From the NCBI RefSeq assembly GCF_039872745.1, contig NZ_JBDPZD010000001.1, forward strand, positions 1,054,001 through 1,118,000: a DNA stretch of 64,000 nt, given 5' to 3'. The notes under the pieces were generated by a model. That model was not told the origin of the DNA, did no database searches, and was given only the letters and a program-made list of their open reading frames with translations. The position numbers and the translations under genes were made by a program. This DNA comes from Pelomonas paludis. Lineage in GTDB: Bacteria > Pseudomonadota > Gammaproteobacteria > Burkholderiales > Burkholderiaceae_C. Positions 32,105 to 40,739 of the stretch are shown one piece after another. How positions within the stretch are numbered: position 1 is the stretch's first letter; every line of letters starts with the position of its first letter.

Positions 32105-33679
32105 GTGCCGAAGTCCCTTCCTTCTCGTGTCCTCGCCACCGTGCTGGCCCTGGCTCTGGTGACCGGCCCCACGGCCGCGCAGGTCAATCTGCCGGCGCTG
32201 GGCGATGTGGGCTCGCAGGACATCGACATCAGCACCGAACGCCGCATCGGCGATCAGGTGATGCGTCAGATCCGCATCGACCCCGACTACCTGCAGGACG
32301 CCCTGCTGCAGGAGTACCTGGAAGGCGTGTGGACCCCGCTCTACAAGGCCGCCAAGCAGCTCGGGCACATTGGCGACGAGACGCAGCAGCGCTTTGCCTG
32401 GGAGCCCTTCCTGGTGCGCGACCGCAGCGTCAACGCCTTTGCGTTGCCGGGCGGCTTTGTGGGCACCCACCTCGGCTTGATCGCCATGACCGCCTCGCGC
32501 GATGAGCTGGCCTCGGTGCTGGCGCACGAGCTCTCGCACATCACGCAGCGCCACATCGCGCGGCGCATCAGTGGCGAGAGCACTGGGACCATGCTGTCCA
32601 TCGCCGGCTTGCTGCTGGGCATCCTGGCCGCCACCAAGGGCAATATCCAGGCGGCCAACGCCGGCATCATGACTGGCCAGGCGGTGGCGGCCCAGATGTC
32701 GCTCAACTTCTCGCGCGACATGGAGCGCGAGGCCGACCGCGTGGGCTTCGCGCTGATGACCGAGGCTGGCTTTGCCCCGGCCGGCATGGTCAGCATGTTC
32801 GAGCGCATGGAGCAGGCCTACCACCTGATGGACTCCGGCGCCTACCCTTACCTGCGTTCGCACCCGTTGACGAGCGAGCGCATTGGCGACGCGCGCACGC
32901 GCCTTGCGCTGGCGCCCTTTGCGCGTCCGCAGGGCCTGGCTGAGCACGCCTTGATGGCGGCGCGCTCACGGGTGCTGATGGACCCGCGTGTGGATGCCTG
33001 GAAGGCGCTGCAGGCCGGCCCCGCGGGCTCGCGCGAGCCCAAGCCCGGCGGCAACCCGTACGAGCCGGTCGGCCTCGTCTACGCCTCGGCCCTGGCCTCC
33101 ATCAAGCTGCGCGACTTTGACCGCGCGGCCGACAATCTGCGCGAGTGCGAGGTGCTGCTGCAGCTCATTGGCCCCAGTGCAGCGGCCACCCGCCTGCTCA
33201 CCTACTTGCGCGCCGAGCTGGCCGAGGCGCGCAACCGGCCGCTTGAGGGCTATGCCGCGCTGGAGCCGCTCAAGGGTGAGAAGAGCCGCCCGCTGATGAT
33301 GCAGCGCGTGGCCCTCCAGCTGATCGACCCGGCACCCGAGGCCGCGCGCGATGCGGCCGACGCGCTGCAGACCCGCGTCAGCCTGCACCCCGAGGACGCC
33401 CTTGCCTGGAGCCAGCTTGCCGTGGTCTGGACGCGCCTCGGGCAGCCACTGCGCGCCATCCGTGCCCAGGCGGAGACACGCGCGGCAGCGGGCGACATCA
33501 ATGGCGCCATCGACCGCCTGCGCTCCGGCCTGCGCCAGTCGCGCCAGCCCAATGCCGACCAGGTCGAGGCTTCGGTCATCGAGGCGCGGTTGCGCGCCCT
33601 CGTCTACGCCCGCCAGGGCATGCTGGCCGAGATGTACCCAGGCCGCTACATCCCGCCTGACGTTGAATTGCCGAACTGA
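32105..33679 (+). CDS. BepA-like M48 family periplasmic metalloprotease
   Basis: A 524-residue exported protease. A signal peptide (RVLATVLALALVTGPTAAQ, cleavage near residue 25) is followed by an M48 domain with the zinc motif HELSH (in VLAHELSHITQRH) and a later EADRVGF segment providing the third ligand. The C-terminal half is a TPR-like helical repeat region. This is the organisation of E. coli BepA (YfgC), which helps to assemble or degrade outer-membrane proteins such as LptD. The GTG start at 32105 fits the signal peptide. Confidence 0.88.
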   Translation: MPKSLPSRVLATVLALALVTGPTAAQVNLPALGDVGSQDIDISTERRIGDQVMRQIRIDPDYLQDALLQEYLEGVWTPLYKAAKQLGHIGDETQQRFAWEPFLVRDRSVNAFALPGGFVGTHLGLIAMTASRDELASVLAHELSHITQRHIARRISGESTGTMLSIAGLLLGILAATKGNIQAANAGIMTGQAVAAQMSLNFSRDMEREADRVGFALMTEAGFAPAGMVSMFERMEQAYHLMDSGAYPYLRSHPLTSERIGDARTRLALAPFARPQGLAEHALMAARSRVLMDPRVDAWKALQAGPAGSREPKPGGNPYEPVGLVYASALASIKLRDFDRAADNLRECEVLLQLIGPSAAATRLLTYLRAELAEARNRPLEGYAALEPLKGEKSRPLMMQRVALQLIDPAPEAARDAADALQTRVSLHPEDALAWSQLAVVWTRLGQPLRAIRAQAETRAAAGDINGAIDRLRSGLRQSRQPNADQVEASVIEARLRALVYARQGMLAEMYPGRYIPPDVELPN

Positions 33680-33682
33680 GAC

Positions 33683-33836
33683 CACCCCCTACGGCCTGAC
33701 GGCGTCTTGCAGACCGCGTTGGGCCTGAGGCCCAACTCTTCGGCAGGCACAAGCCGCCCACCGGGCGCCTTGTGTCCGGCCTCAGCCCCCTCAAGGGGGC
33801 GCAGCCAGTGGCCCGGCAAAGCCGGTTCCACTGCTG
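33683..33836. repeat. Bipartite palindromic intergenic repeat with internal insert
   Basis: It starts with CACCCCCTACGGCCT as in the copy at 25501, then has an about 80-base insert containing its own inverted repeat (TTGGGCCTGAGGCCCAA). It resumes with CCCCCTCAAGGGGG (33786-33799) and a long hairpin GCAGCCAGTGG-CCCGGC-AA-AGCCGG-CCACTGCTGC (33801-33834). No gene lies in the 33,680-33,910 gap. The last part is an unassigned GC-rich stretch. Confidence 0.7.
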
Positions 33837-33910
33837 CCGCTGGAAGGGCGGCGGCGCTCCGCGCGCCGAGAAAGCCTCAATAAGCAGCCGTTAGGCCGCA
33901 TGCGCAGGGC

Positions 33911-34267
33911 TCAGTCCGCCGGGAACAGCCGCTCAATGAGCACGTCGATCACCATCCCGCACAGGCTGTAGATCAGCGAGCCGATCACCGCGGGCCAGAA
34001 GCCTCGCACGTTCAGGCCCTGCAGCATCTCGGCGGCGGCCCAGAACATCAGCGCATTGATCACCACCAGGAAGAGCCCCAGGCTCAGGACGGTGACGGGC
34101 AGGGTCAGCAGCACCAGCAGCGGCCGCAGCACGGTGTTGAGCAGCCCCAGCACGGCGGCCGCCCACAGTGCGGCGCTGAAGCTGCGCACCTCCACGCCAG
34201 GGTAGAGATGCGCCACCAGCAGCAGGGCGCCGGCCAGCAGGAACCAACGGGTCAGGGCTTTCACCAT
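33911..34267 (-). CDS. Phage-holin-family-IV (YvlD-like) small membrane protein
   Basis: A 118-residue protein with four hydrophobic segments, including WAAAVLGLLNTVLRPLLVLL and LGLFLVVINALMFWAAAEM. These are the typical pattern of the PF04020 'phage holin family 4' group, which is widespread on bacterial chromosomes. Despite the family name there is no phage context here. The function is unknown. The start at 34267 (MVKALTRWFLL) gives a normal N-terminus. It is divergent from the TonB gene. Confidence 0.8.
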   Translation of the reverse strand: MVKALTRWFLLAGALLLVAHLYPGVEVRSFSAALWAAAVLGLLNTVLRPLLVLLTLPVTVLSLGLFLVVINALMFWAAAEMLQGLNVRGFWPAVIGSLIYSLCGMVIDVLIERLFPAD

Positions 34268-34332
34268 GGGGGTGAGGATAGCGGCGGCTGGCGTCCGGGT
34301 TGACCCTGAATCGAGTTGGGTTGATTCAACAC

Positions 34333-34353
34333 AAATGAGAATGATTTGCATTT
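34333..34353 (+). promoter_or_regulatory. Fur box upstream of the tonB-like gene
   Basis: AAATGAGAATGATTTGCATTT is a near-palindrome matching the usual gamma/betaproteobacterial Fur box (AAATGAGAATGATTATCATTT) at all but two positions. It lies 20 bases before the annotated TonB start and 1 kb before the receptor gene, so iron-dependent repression by Fur of the cluster is likely. Confidence 0.8.
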
Positions 34354-34373
34354 GATGTATAGTCGAGCCCATC

Positions 34374-35255
34374 ATGAATGCAGTGCTGGCTGTCTTCCCC
34401 CCGATGGTGTCGTCCAACTCGACTGGTGCCGCGCTTGGTGCGCAGCGCGCCGCCCGTGCAACCGGTGGTTCGCAGGCTGGTCTGCGCATTGGCAGGCGCA
34501 TGGAGGCGCAGGCCGGGCGCGTGGGGCTGCCGGACGACCCGGCCGACGTCCATGCCGTGACGGCCGCCGTGGCCACACCGTCGCCCTGGGCAATGGGTGG
34601 GCAGGCGCGCCGCAAGCCGCTCGCCGGCGCGGTGGTGCTGGGTCTGCACGTGCTGCTGGCGGCCGGGCTCTGGAACGGCTGGGCCCAGCAGGTGCTGCCG
34701 CGCGCCAAGGTCTTGATCCCCGTGCACTGGATCGCCCCGGCCGAGCCGCGCCCGCAGCCCAAGGCCGCACAGCACACGACTGACAAGGCGCCACCGCAGC
34801 TGGCTGCTGCGCCTGTGCCCGTGGCGCGGGTCAGCGATGCCGGCGCGCCTGTCAGCGTGCCCGTGGCGGTGACCGAGGCGCCCGTGCCTGAACGCGTGGC
34901 TCCCGTGGCGGTGGCGGCGCCAGTGGTGGCCGCGCCGGTTGCCCCGGTCGTGCAGACGCCCGCCGCGCCGCAAAAGGTGGTGGTCAATGCGCCGCGCTAC
35001 TTGGTCGAGCCGCGCCTGAGCATGCCCCTGGCCTCGCGCCGCCTGGGCGAGCAGGGCCTGGTGCAACTGCGCCTGCACATCGGCACCGACGGCCAGCTGA
35101 TCTCGGCCACCGTGGCCAAGAGTTCGGGCTTTGAGCGCCTTGATGCGCAAGCCCTGAAGGACATCCGCACCGCGCGCTTCTCGCCCCTGGTCGAGAACGG
35201 CCGCGCGGTGGAGTGGGAATGCCTCGCGCCGCTCGCCTATGAGTTGACGCGCTGA
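34374..35255 (+). CDS. tonB: TonB-family energy transducer
   Basis: A protein of up to 293 residues that couples the proton-motive force to outer-membrane receptors. It has one membrane segment (AGAVVLGLHVLLAAGLW, about residues 84-100), a Pro/Ala/Val-rich periplasmic linker (about 110-205) and a C-terminal TonB domain (RRLGEQGLVQLRLHIGTDGQ...ARFSPLVENG). The first 75 residues before the membrane segment are unusually long and not TonB-like, and the annotated ATG sits only 20 bases from the Fur box without a ribosome-binding site. Translation may really start at 34501 or 34593. It heads the iron-uptake cluster. Confidence 0.82.
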   Translation: MNAVLAVFPPMVSSNSTGAALGAQRAARATGGSQAGLRIGRRMEAQAGRVGLPDDPADVHAVTAAVATPSPWAMGGQARRKPLAGAVVLGLHVLLAAGLWNGWAQQVLPRAKVLIPVHWIAPAEPRPQPKAAQHTTDKAPPQLAAAPVPVARVSDAGAPVSVPVAVTEAPVPERVAPVAVAAPVVAAPVAPVVQTPAAPQKVVVNAPRYLVEPRLSMPLASRRLGEQGLVQLRLHIGTDGQLISATVAKSSGFERLDAQALKDIRTARFSPLVENGRAVEWECLAPLAYELTR

Positions 35256-35350
35256 CCCGCTGGCCTGGGTGCGCGCAGCGCGCCGGCCCCCTCACCAACC
35301 GTCGTCATCTGCCCTGGCGCCTGCGGGCGTCATCACCCTTGCTTTGCCCT

Positions 35351-37609
35351 ATGAAAACCACTCAGCGAACGATCACGCGCACTCCCACCGCATCCCTTGG
35401 CGCCTTGGCGGCCGGGCTGGGGCTCACGGGTCTGGCCTGGGCGCAGACCTCGCCCAAGGCGGCCGAGCCTGCCGAGTTGCCCGTTGTCCGCACCCAGGCG
35501 GCCGCCGAGCAGGACAGCCCCGACAGCAAGAAATACCTGGCCACCGAAAGCCGCATCGGCAAGGGCAAGCAGGAGCTGCGCGACATCCCCCAGTCCGTCA
35601 CCGTGGTGACCGAGAAGCTGATGGAGGACCGCAAGCTCGACACGCTCAAGGACACGCTGCGCCAGACGGCGGGCATCAGCTTCCAGGCGGCCGAGGGCGG
35701 TGAGGAAGACATCCGCCTGCGCGGCTTTGCGCTGCAGACCACGGGCGACGTGTTTGCCGATGGCCTGCGCGACCCAGCCTTCTACGACCGCGACACCTTC
35801 TTCCTGGAGCGCATCGAGGTGCTGCGCGGCTCGGCGTCCATGCTCTTCGGGCGCGGCTCGACGGGCGGTGCGGTCAACCTCGTCAACAAGGCACCGCGCC
35901 TCAAGAGCGCGGGCAAGGTGGACATCAGCCTGGCTAGCCACGACAACCTGCGCGGCGTGCTCGACTGGAACCAGAAGCTCGGCACCACCTCGGCCCTGCG
36001 CCTGGGTGCCATGCTGCAGCGGGCCGACAACAACGGCGCCGGCACGCGGCTCAGCAAGCAGGGCGTTGCGGCCAGCTTTGCCACCGGCATCGGTCAGGCG
36101 GACGAGTGGCAGGTCGGCATCTACCACCTCGACAACGAGAACGGCATCAACTACGGCCTGCCCTGGCTGCGCACGCAGGCGGGCAATGCGCCCGACCCCA
36201 CGACCGACGTCATGCGGCTGGCCCCCACCGCCTACTTCGGCATGGCTAGCGACCGCAACCACGGCCGGGCCGACCAGCTGACGCTCAGCCACACCCACCG
36301 CTTGGATGGCGGCGGCGAATGGATCACCAAGCTGCGCCTCGCCGACTACGACCGCGACCAGCGCGCGAGTACCGTGCGCTTCGGCGCGGCCGCCGTGCAG
36401 CCGGACAAGGCGGCCGTGCTGGCCAGCACCCTCAAGCCCACCACGGTGCTGACGCGCGGCTTCCAGCCCAAGGTCCAGCAGATGCAGACCTTGCACGCCC
36501 AAAGCGACTACAGCGGCCGCCACCAGTGGCTCGGGCTCACGCACGAGATCCAGACCGGAGCTGACATCGCCATCGAGCGCAAGCAGGTGGATGCCGCGCT
36601 GTCGGCCGCGCAAGGCGGCTTGGTCCCGGTCAAGGCCACCACGCTGCTGGGTACGCCGGACGATGGCGCCAGCGTCGACGAAGGCCTGCGCAGCTTCCGC
36701 CGCGCGAGCGACTACAGCGCCAAGGCGGCTGGCGTCTACGTGCAAGATCTGGCCCAGCTGCGGCCGGACTTCAAGCTGCTGGGCGGCCTGCGCTTTGACC
36801 ATCTGGCCGGCGAGTACTTCAGCAATGCCATTCCCAACAACGCCAGCGGCCCGGTCACGCGCACCAGCTACCGCATGACGGTCAACCAATGGAGCTGGCG
36901 TGCCGGCGCGCTGTGGCAACCCAGCCCGCTGCAGAGTTTCCATGCCTCGGCGGCCACGTCCTTCAACACCTCGGGGGATGCCTACTCGCTCAACGCGGCC
37001 AACCAGAACATCCCGCCCGAGAAGGCCATGAACCTGGAGCTCGGTGCCAAGCTCGACAGCGAGGACGGCGACTTCAGCACCCGCTTCGCCATCTTCCGCA
37101 CCACCAAGCTGCACGAGCGCAACACCGACCCGCTGACGCCCGACATCGTCACCCTCTCGGGCAAGCGTCACGCAGCCGGCGTCGAGATGGACTTCAGCGG
37201 GCAGGTCGGCGATGGCTGGCAGGTCTTCGCCTCCTGGATGTGGCTGCCCATCGCGAAGATCGACGTCAGCAGCGCCAACAGTGGCGAGCTGCAGGGTGAC
37301 CGACCGTCGCTGACGCCGCGCGTCACCGGCACCTTGTGGGTCACCCGCGAGGTGGGCACCGAGTGGCGCTTTGGCGCGGGCCTCAATGCCCGGGGCCGCC
37401 AGGCCCCCAACCGCAACCCGGGCTGGGAGGCGCGTGGCTTCGTCACCGCCGACGTGATGGCCGAGTACCGACCCGACGAAAACGGCCCCACCTACAAGCT
37501 CAACATCAGCAATCTGACCAACAAGCTGTACGCTGACGCCCTCTACTCCGGTCACTACGTGCCAGGTGCTGGCCGCATCGTCACGTTGACAGGCACCTAC
37601 ACCTTCTGA
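35351..37609 (+). CDS. TonB-dependent siderophore receptor
   Basis: A 752-residue outer-membrane receptor. A signal peptide (ASLGALAAGLGLTGLAWA) is followed by a plug domain (RDIPQSVTVVTEKLMEDRK, IRLRGF, GSASMLFGRGSTGGAVNLV) and a 22-strand beta-barrel ending in Phe (IVTLTGTYTF). The layout and plug motifs match siderophore receptors of the FhuA/FiuA type; the exact siderophore cannot be read from sequence. The ATG at 35351 is chosen over a TTG 12 bases upstream. piuC follows after 4 bases, an arrangement known for iron-regulated receptors such as PiuA. Confidence 0.93.
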   Translation: MKTTQRTITRTPTASLGALAAGLGLTGLAWAQTSPKAAEPAELPVVRTQAAAEQDSPDSKKYLATESRIGKGKQELRDIPQSVTVVTEKLMEDRKLDTLKDTLRQTAGISFQAAEGGEEDIRLRGFALQTTGDVFADGLRDPAFYDRDTFFLERIEVLRGSASMLFGRGSTGGAVNLVNKAPRLKSAGKVDISLASHDNLRGVLDWNQKLGTTSALRLGAMLQRADNNGAGTRLSKQGVAASFATGIGQADEWQVGIYHLDNENGINYGLPWLRTQAGNAPDPTTDVMRLAPTAYFGMASDRNHGRADQLTLSHTHRLDGGGEWITKLRLADYDRDQRASTVRFGAAAVQPDKAAVLASTLKPTTVLTRGFQPKVQQMQTLHAQSDYSGRHQWLGLTHEIQTGADIAIERKQVDAALSAAQGGLVPVKATTLLGTPDDGASVDEGLRSFRRASDYSAKAAGVYVQDLAQLRPDFKLLGGLRFDHLAGEYFSNAIPNNASGPVTRTSYRMTVNQWSWRAGALWQPSPLQSFHASAATSFNTSGDAYSLNAANQNIPPEKAMNLELGAKLDSEDGDFSTRFAIFRTTKLHERNTDPLTPDIVTLSGKRHAAGVEMDFSGQVGDGWQVFASWMWLPIAKIDVSSANSGELQGDRPSLTPRVTGTLWVTREVGTEWRFGAGLNARGRQAPNRNPGWEARGFVTADVMAEYRPDENGPTYKLNISNLTNKLYADALYSGHYVPGAGRIVTLTGTYTF

Positions 37610-37613
37610 CGCC

Positions 37614-38279
37614 ATGCTGCTGGCCCTCGAACTCCTCACCGCCGACGAACTCCGGCAAGCGCAACGCCTGCTGGCCGAAGCGCCGTGGGAGGAGGGCACC
37701 AAGACCGCCGGCAGCCAGGCCCGCAGCGTCAAACGCAACCGGCAGATCGTGGCCGGCAGTGCGGCCGAGCGCGCGCTGCAGGCGCTGGTGCTGGGGGCGC
37801 TAGAGCGCAGCCCCGCCTTCTTGTCCGCTGCGCTGCCGCGCCGCGTGCTGCCACCGCGCTTCAACCGCTATGGGGGTGAGCTCAACACCTATGGCGAGCA
37901 TGTGGACCAGGCTGTCCGCTACCACGAGGGCCAGGCCCTGCGCACCGATGTATCGGCCACGCTCTTCTTGAGCGAAGGCTATGAAGGCGGCGACCTCGTC
38001 ATCCGCCACAGCTTTGGCGAGGAGCGCGTCAAGCTGCCGGCTGGCTCGCTCATCCTCTACCCCTCGGGCAGCCTGCATCGCGTTGAGCCGGTGACGCAGG
38101 GCGAGCGTCTGGCGGCCTTCTTCTTCATCGAGAGCCTGGTGCCCGACACCGAGCAGCGCCGCCTGCTGCACGAGCTGGACCAGACCCTCATCGCACTGCG
38201 CAGCCGTGATGGCGACAGCGCCGAAAGCGTGGCCCTGATGGGCACGTACCACAACCTGCTCCGCATGTGGACACGCTGA
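37614..38279 (+). CDS. piuC: Fe(II)/2-oxoglutarate-dependent PKHD-type hydroxylase
   Basis: A 221-residue PiuC/YbiX-type dioxygenase. The iron ligands are H96 and D98 (GEHVDQAV) and H155 (GSLHRVEPV), with the 2-oxoglutarate-binding Arg at about 165 (GERLAAFF). PiuC genes sit next to iron-regulated TonB receptors, but their substrate is still not firmly known. It follows the receptor by 4 bases and overlaps the following oxidase gene by 13 bases, so all three are probably one transcript. Confidence 0.93.
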   Translation: MLLALELLTADELRQAQRLLAEAPWEEGTKTAGSQARSVKRNRQIVAGSAAERALQALVLGALERSPAFLSAALPRRVLPPRFNRYGGELNTYGEHVDQAVRYHEGQALRTDVSATLFLSEGYEGGDLVIRHSFGEERVKLPAGSLILYPSGSLHRVEPVTQGERLAAFFFIESLVPDTEQRRLLHELDQTLIALRSRDGDSAESVALMGTYHNLLRMWTR

Positions 38280-39367
38280 CCGACGCGCTGAGCCGTTGCT
38301 TCGCGCTCGATGACTTCACCGCCGAGGCGCAAGCGCGCCTGAGCGCCGAGGCCTGGGCCTACTTCTCCGGCGGTGCGGCTGACGAAATCACGCTGCGCGC
38401 CAACCGGGCGGCCTGGGATCAGCAGCAACTGTTGCCCCGCGTGCTGTGTGATCTGGAGGGCCTGGACCCCGGCGTCTCGTTGCTGGGCCGCCGGCACCGC
38501 TGGCCGCTGATGCTGGCACCCGTGGCCTTCCAGCGGCTGGCGCATGAGGACGGCGAGCTCGCCACCGCCGCCGCTGCGGCAGCGCTGGGCACGGGCCTGG
38601 TGCTCAGCAGCCAGGCCAGCCAGCCGCTCGAGGCCGTTGCGCGCGCGATGGGCGGCGATGCGGCCTTGTGGTTCCAGCTGTATTGGCAGACCGGGCCCGA
38701 AGGCAACCGAGCATCCGGCCGGGCCGCGACCCTGGCCCTGGTGCAACGCGCCGAAGCTGCCGGTTATCAGGCCCTGGTGCTCACGGTCGATGCACCTCTC
38801 AGCGGTGTGCGCGATCGCGAGCGGCGGGCGGGGTTTGTGCTGCCGGCCGGGGTCTCAGCCGTCAACCTTGCGCCCGCTCCTGCCGGCGATTGGCGCGCCC
38901 TCCTGGCGCGCGCCCCGACCTGGGCCGAGGTCGAATGGCTTTGCGCGCACACGCGCCTGCCCGTCTTGGTCAAGGGCGTGCTCCACCCCGAGGATGCGCG
39001 CGAGGCGCTGCGCTGCGGTGCACGTGGGCTGGTCGTCAGCAACCACGGCGGGCGTGTGCTCGACACCGTGCCCGCCACTGCTGCGCTGCTGCCGCGTCTG
39101 CGTGACGCCCTTCAGCACGCGACTGGGCCGGGCATGCCCTGCCTGCTGGTGGACGGCGGCATCCGCCGAGGGACCGATGTGCTCAAGGCCCTTGCGCTTG
39201 GCGCGGATGCCGTGCTGCTGGGCCGACCGCAGGTCTACGCACTGGCCGCGCACGGCCCGCATGGCGTGGCGCGTTGCCTTGCACTGCTGCATGACGAATT
39301 CATCGCCGCCATGGCGCTTTGCGGCGTGCGGTCTGTCGACGAGATCGGCCCCGCGCTGCTGGGCTGA
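38267..39367 (+). CDS. FMN-dependent alpha-hydroxy-acid oxidase
   Basis: A 366-residue protein of the lactate oxidase/glycolate oxidase/LldD family. It oxidises an alpha-hydroxy acid to the keto acid with FMN. Recognisable parts are AWAYFSGGAADEITLRANR, WPLMLAPVAFQRLAH, the FMN phosphate-binding VDGGIRRGTDVLKALALGADAV region and the catalytic SNHGGR motif (His near residue 260). The substrate is unknown. It overlaps piuC by 13 bases and ends the iron-uptake cluster. The 232-base gap after it holds no gene; a CCCCTAGG motif and a short hairpin are the only visible features. Confidence 0.9.
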   Translation: MDTLTDALSRCFALDDFTAEAQARLSAEAWAYFSGGAADEITLRANRAAWDQQQLLPRVLCDLEGLDPGVSLLGRRHRWPLMLAPVAFQRLAHEDGELATAAAAAALGTGLVLSSQASQPLEAVARAMGGDAALWFQLYWQTGPEGNRASGRAATLALVQRAEAAGYQALVLTVDAPLSGVRDRERRAGFVLPAGVSAVNLAPAPAGDWRALLARAPTWAEVEWLCAHTRLPVLVKGVLHPEDAREALRCGARGLVVSNHGGRVLDTVPATAALLPRLRDALQHATGPGMPCLLVDGGIRRGTDVLKALALGADAVLLGRPQVYALAAHGPHGVARCLALLHDEFIAAMALCGVRSVDEIGPALLG

Positions 39368-39599
39368 CGGGGCACTCGCTGCATCTGCATGCGCTGCGAC
39401 GGGCACAGACTGACGCGGCCCCGCGACAACCACGATGAATCCTGGGGTGATCAGCGTTTTCTCCTGGGAAAAAGCCTTCTCTTCCCCTAGGGCGCGCAGT
39501 ACCATCCCCGGCGCTGGGTGCAGCTCGTGAGTATTGAAGGCCTATGCGGCTTTCACCCGGGGCCCCGCACATCAACAACTCGTGATGGAGTGAATCGAC

Positions 39600-40016
39600 A
39601 TGGCAACTGCAAGCAAGAAAGCCCCGGCCAAGAAGGCGGCGCCCGCCAAGAAGGCGGCTCCGGCCAAGAAGGCTGCGGCCCCGGCCAAGAAGGCGGCGCC
39701 TGCCAAGAAGGCAGCTCCGGCCAAGAAGGCCGCTCCCGCCAAGAAGGCTGCGGCTCCGGCCAAGAAGCGCACCCCCAATGCCGCGTTCATGAAGGCGCTC
39801 ACCCCGAGCTCCGCCCTGGCCGCGATCGTTGGCGCTTCGCCGCTGCCCCGTACCGACGTGACCAAGAAGGTCTGGGAGTACATCAAGAAGAACAAGCTGC
39901 AGGACGCTGTCCAGAAGCGCGTCATCAACGCCGACGCCAAGCTGAAGGAAATCTTCGGCAAGGCCAAGGCCGACATGTTCGAGATGACCAAGCTGATCAA
40001 CAGCCACCTGAAGTGA
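39600..40016 (+). CDS. SWIB/MDM2-domain protein with Lys/Ala-rich repeats
   Basis: A 138-residue protein in two parts. Residues 8-56 are tandem APAKKA units like the C-terminal tails of histone H1 and bacterial H1-like proteins, so non-specific DNA or RNA binding is likely. Residues 58-138 are a SWIB/MDM2 domain (FMKALTPSSALAAIVG, TDVTKKVWEYIKKNKLQD, NADAKLKEIFGKAKADMFEM). SWIB domains are otherwise best known from eukaryotic chromatin remodellers and chlamydial proteins, but small SWIB proteins like this occur in many betaproteobacteria. GGAG is 9 bases before the ATG. A terminator follows. Confidence 0.92.
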   Translation: MATASKKAPAKKAAPAKKAAPAKKAAAPAKKAAPAKKAAPAKKAAPAKKAAAPAKKRTPNAAFMKALTPSSALAAIVGASPLPRTDVTKKVWEYIKKNKLQDAVQKRVINADAKLKEIFGKAKADMFEMTKLINSHLK

Positions 40017-40065
40017 TCTGGGCGTCGGCGACCAAGGGGCGCCGACTCTGCTCAGACCTCAAGCG

Positions 40066-40090
40066 AAGCCCGGCACTGCCGGGCTTTTTT
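40066..40090 (+). terminator. Rho-independent terminator after the SWIB gene
   Basis: The inverted repeat AAGCCCGGCA/TGCCGGGCTT (40066-40086) runs into TTTTTT. It separates the SWIB gene from the convergent receiver gene and may serve both. Confidence 0.9.
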
Positions 40091-40106
40091 ATTGCCTGGC
40101 CTGGTC

Positions 40107-40508
40107 TCAGCCCGCTGCGTTGCCGGGCGAGGCCCGCAGCTGCTGCAGACGGCGCAGCAGCCGGTCCAGATCCAGCGGCTTGAGCCAGTACTCGGCAAAG
40201 CCCGCGTCCTGCGCGGCACGCACCAGGTCCAGCGGGTTGTCGGCCGACACCGCCACGCAGGGTGTCACGTGCCCGGCGGCCCGTACCTGGCGCAGCAACT
40301 CGATGCCGCCCATGTCGGCCAGATGCATGTCGATCAGGGCCAGGTCGGGCCGGGCGTCGGTCCAGTGCGCCAAGGCTTCGGCGCCGCTCTCGACGCACAC
40401 CAGGCGGCATTCGGGCAGCACGGCGCGCAGGTTTTCCTGCAGCAGGATGGTGTTGATTCGGTCGTCCTCAACGTAGAGGACACAGGGGACAGCAGCTTCT
40501 TCAGACAT
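40107..40508 (-). CDS. Stand-alone response-regulator receiver domain
   Basis: A 133-residue single-domain receiver. The acidic pocket EDD (14-16), phosphoacceptor D60 (LALIDMHLADMGGIELL), the Ser of AVSADNP and the Lys of YWLKPLD are all in place, so phosphorylation is expected. There is no output domain and no kinase gene beside it; it may pass phosphate on or act by protein-protein contact. It converges with the SWIB gene. About 230 bases separate its start from the divergent PEP-CTERM gene; that gap contains a GGGTTTCA...TGAAAACCC hairpin near 40,643-40,664 of unknown role. Confidence 0.9.
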   Translation of the reverse strand: MSEEAAVPCVLYVEDDRINTILLQENLRAVLPECRLVCVESGAEALAHWTDARPDLALIDMHLADMGGIELLRQVRAAGHVTPCVAVSADNPLDLVRAAQDAGFAEYWLKPLDLDRLLRRLQQLRASPGNAAG

Positions 40509-40739
40509 GGCGGTGGGCGATCAGCCTGCACGATAGCAGCCCGGCGCCGCCGCACCTGCCCACCGGCCGAAAGGCGCCGTGCAGTGCCTGCAAAGCCCGC
40601 AATCCGTGACATCGTGCACTGCGCGGAGATCCCTGCTTTAAGGGGTTTCAACGGGTGAAAACCCGGGGTGGTTTTTAGAATTTGGGCATCCGATCCCTTA
40701 CTGTTCTAGGGATTGCTCACCGAAGCCCCCGAGGTTCCT

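Noticed and set aside
33911..34267. Phage holin as a hint of a prophage
   Set aside because: The family name is historical. No other phage gene, integrase or attachment site is nearby.
35333..37864. Long minus-strand open frame opposite the TonB-dependent receptor gene
   Set aside because: The plus strand encodes a complete, well-conserved receptor; the opposite frame has shadow composition only.
40643..40664. Hairpin GGGTTTCA...TGAAAACCC upstream of the PEP-CTERM gene as a riboswitch
   Set aside because: It is a single short stem without the further helices or conserved bases of a known riboswitch class.
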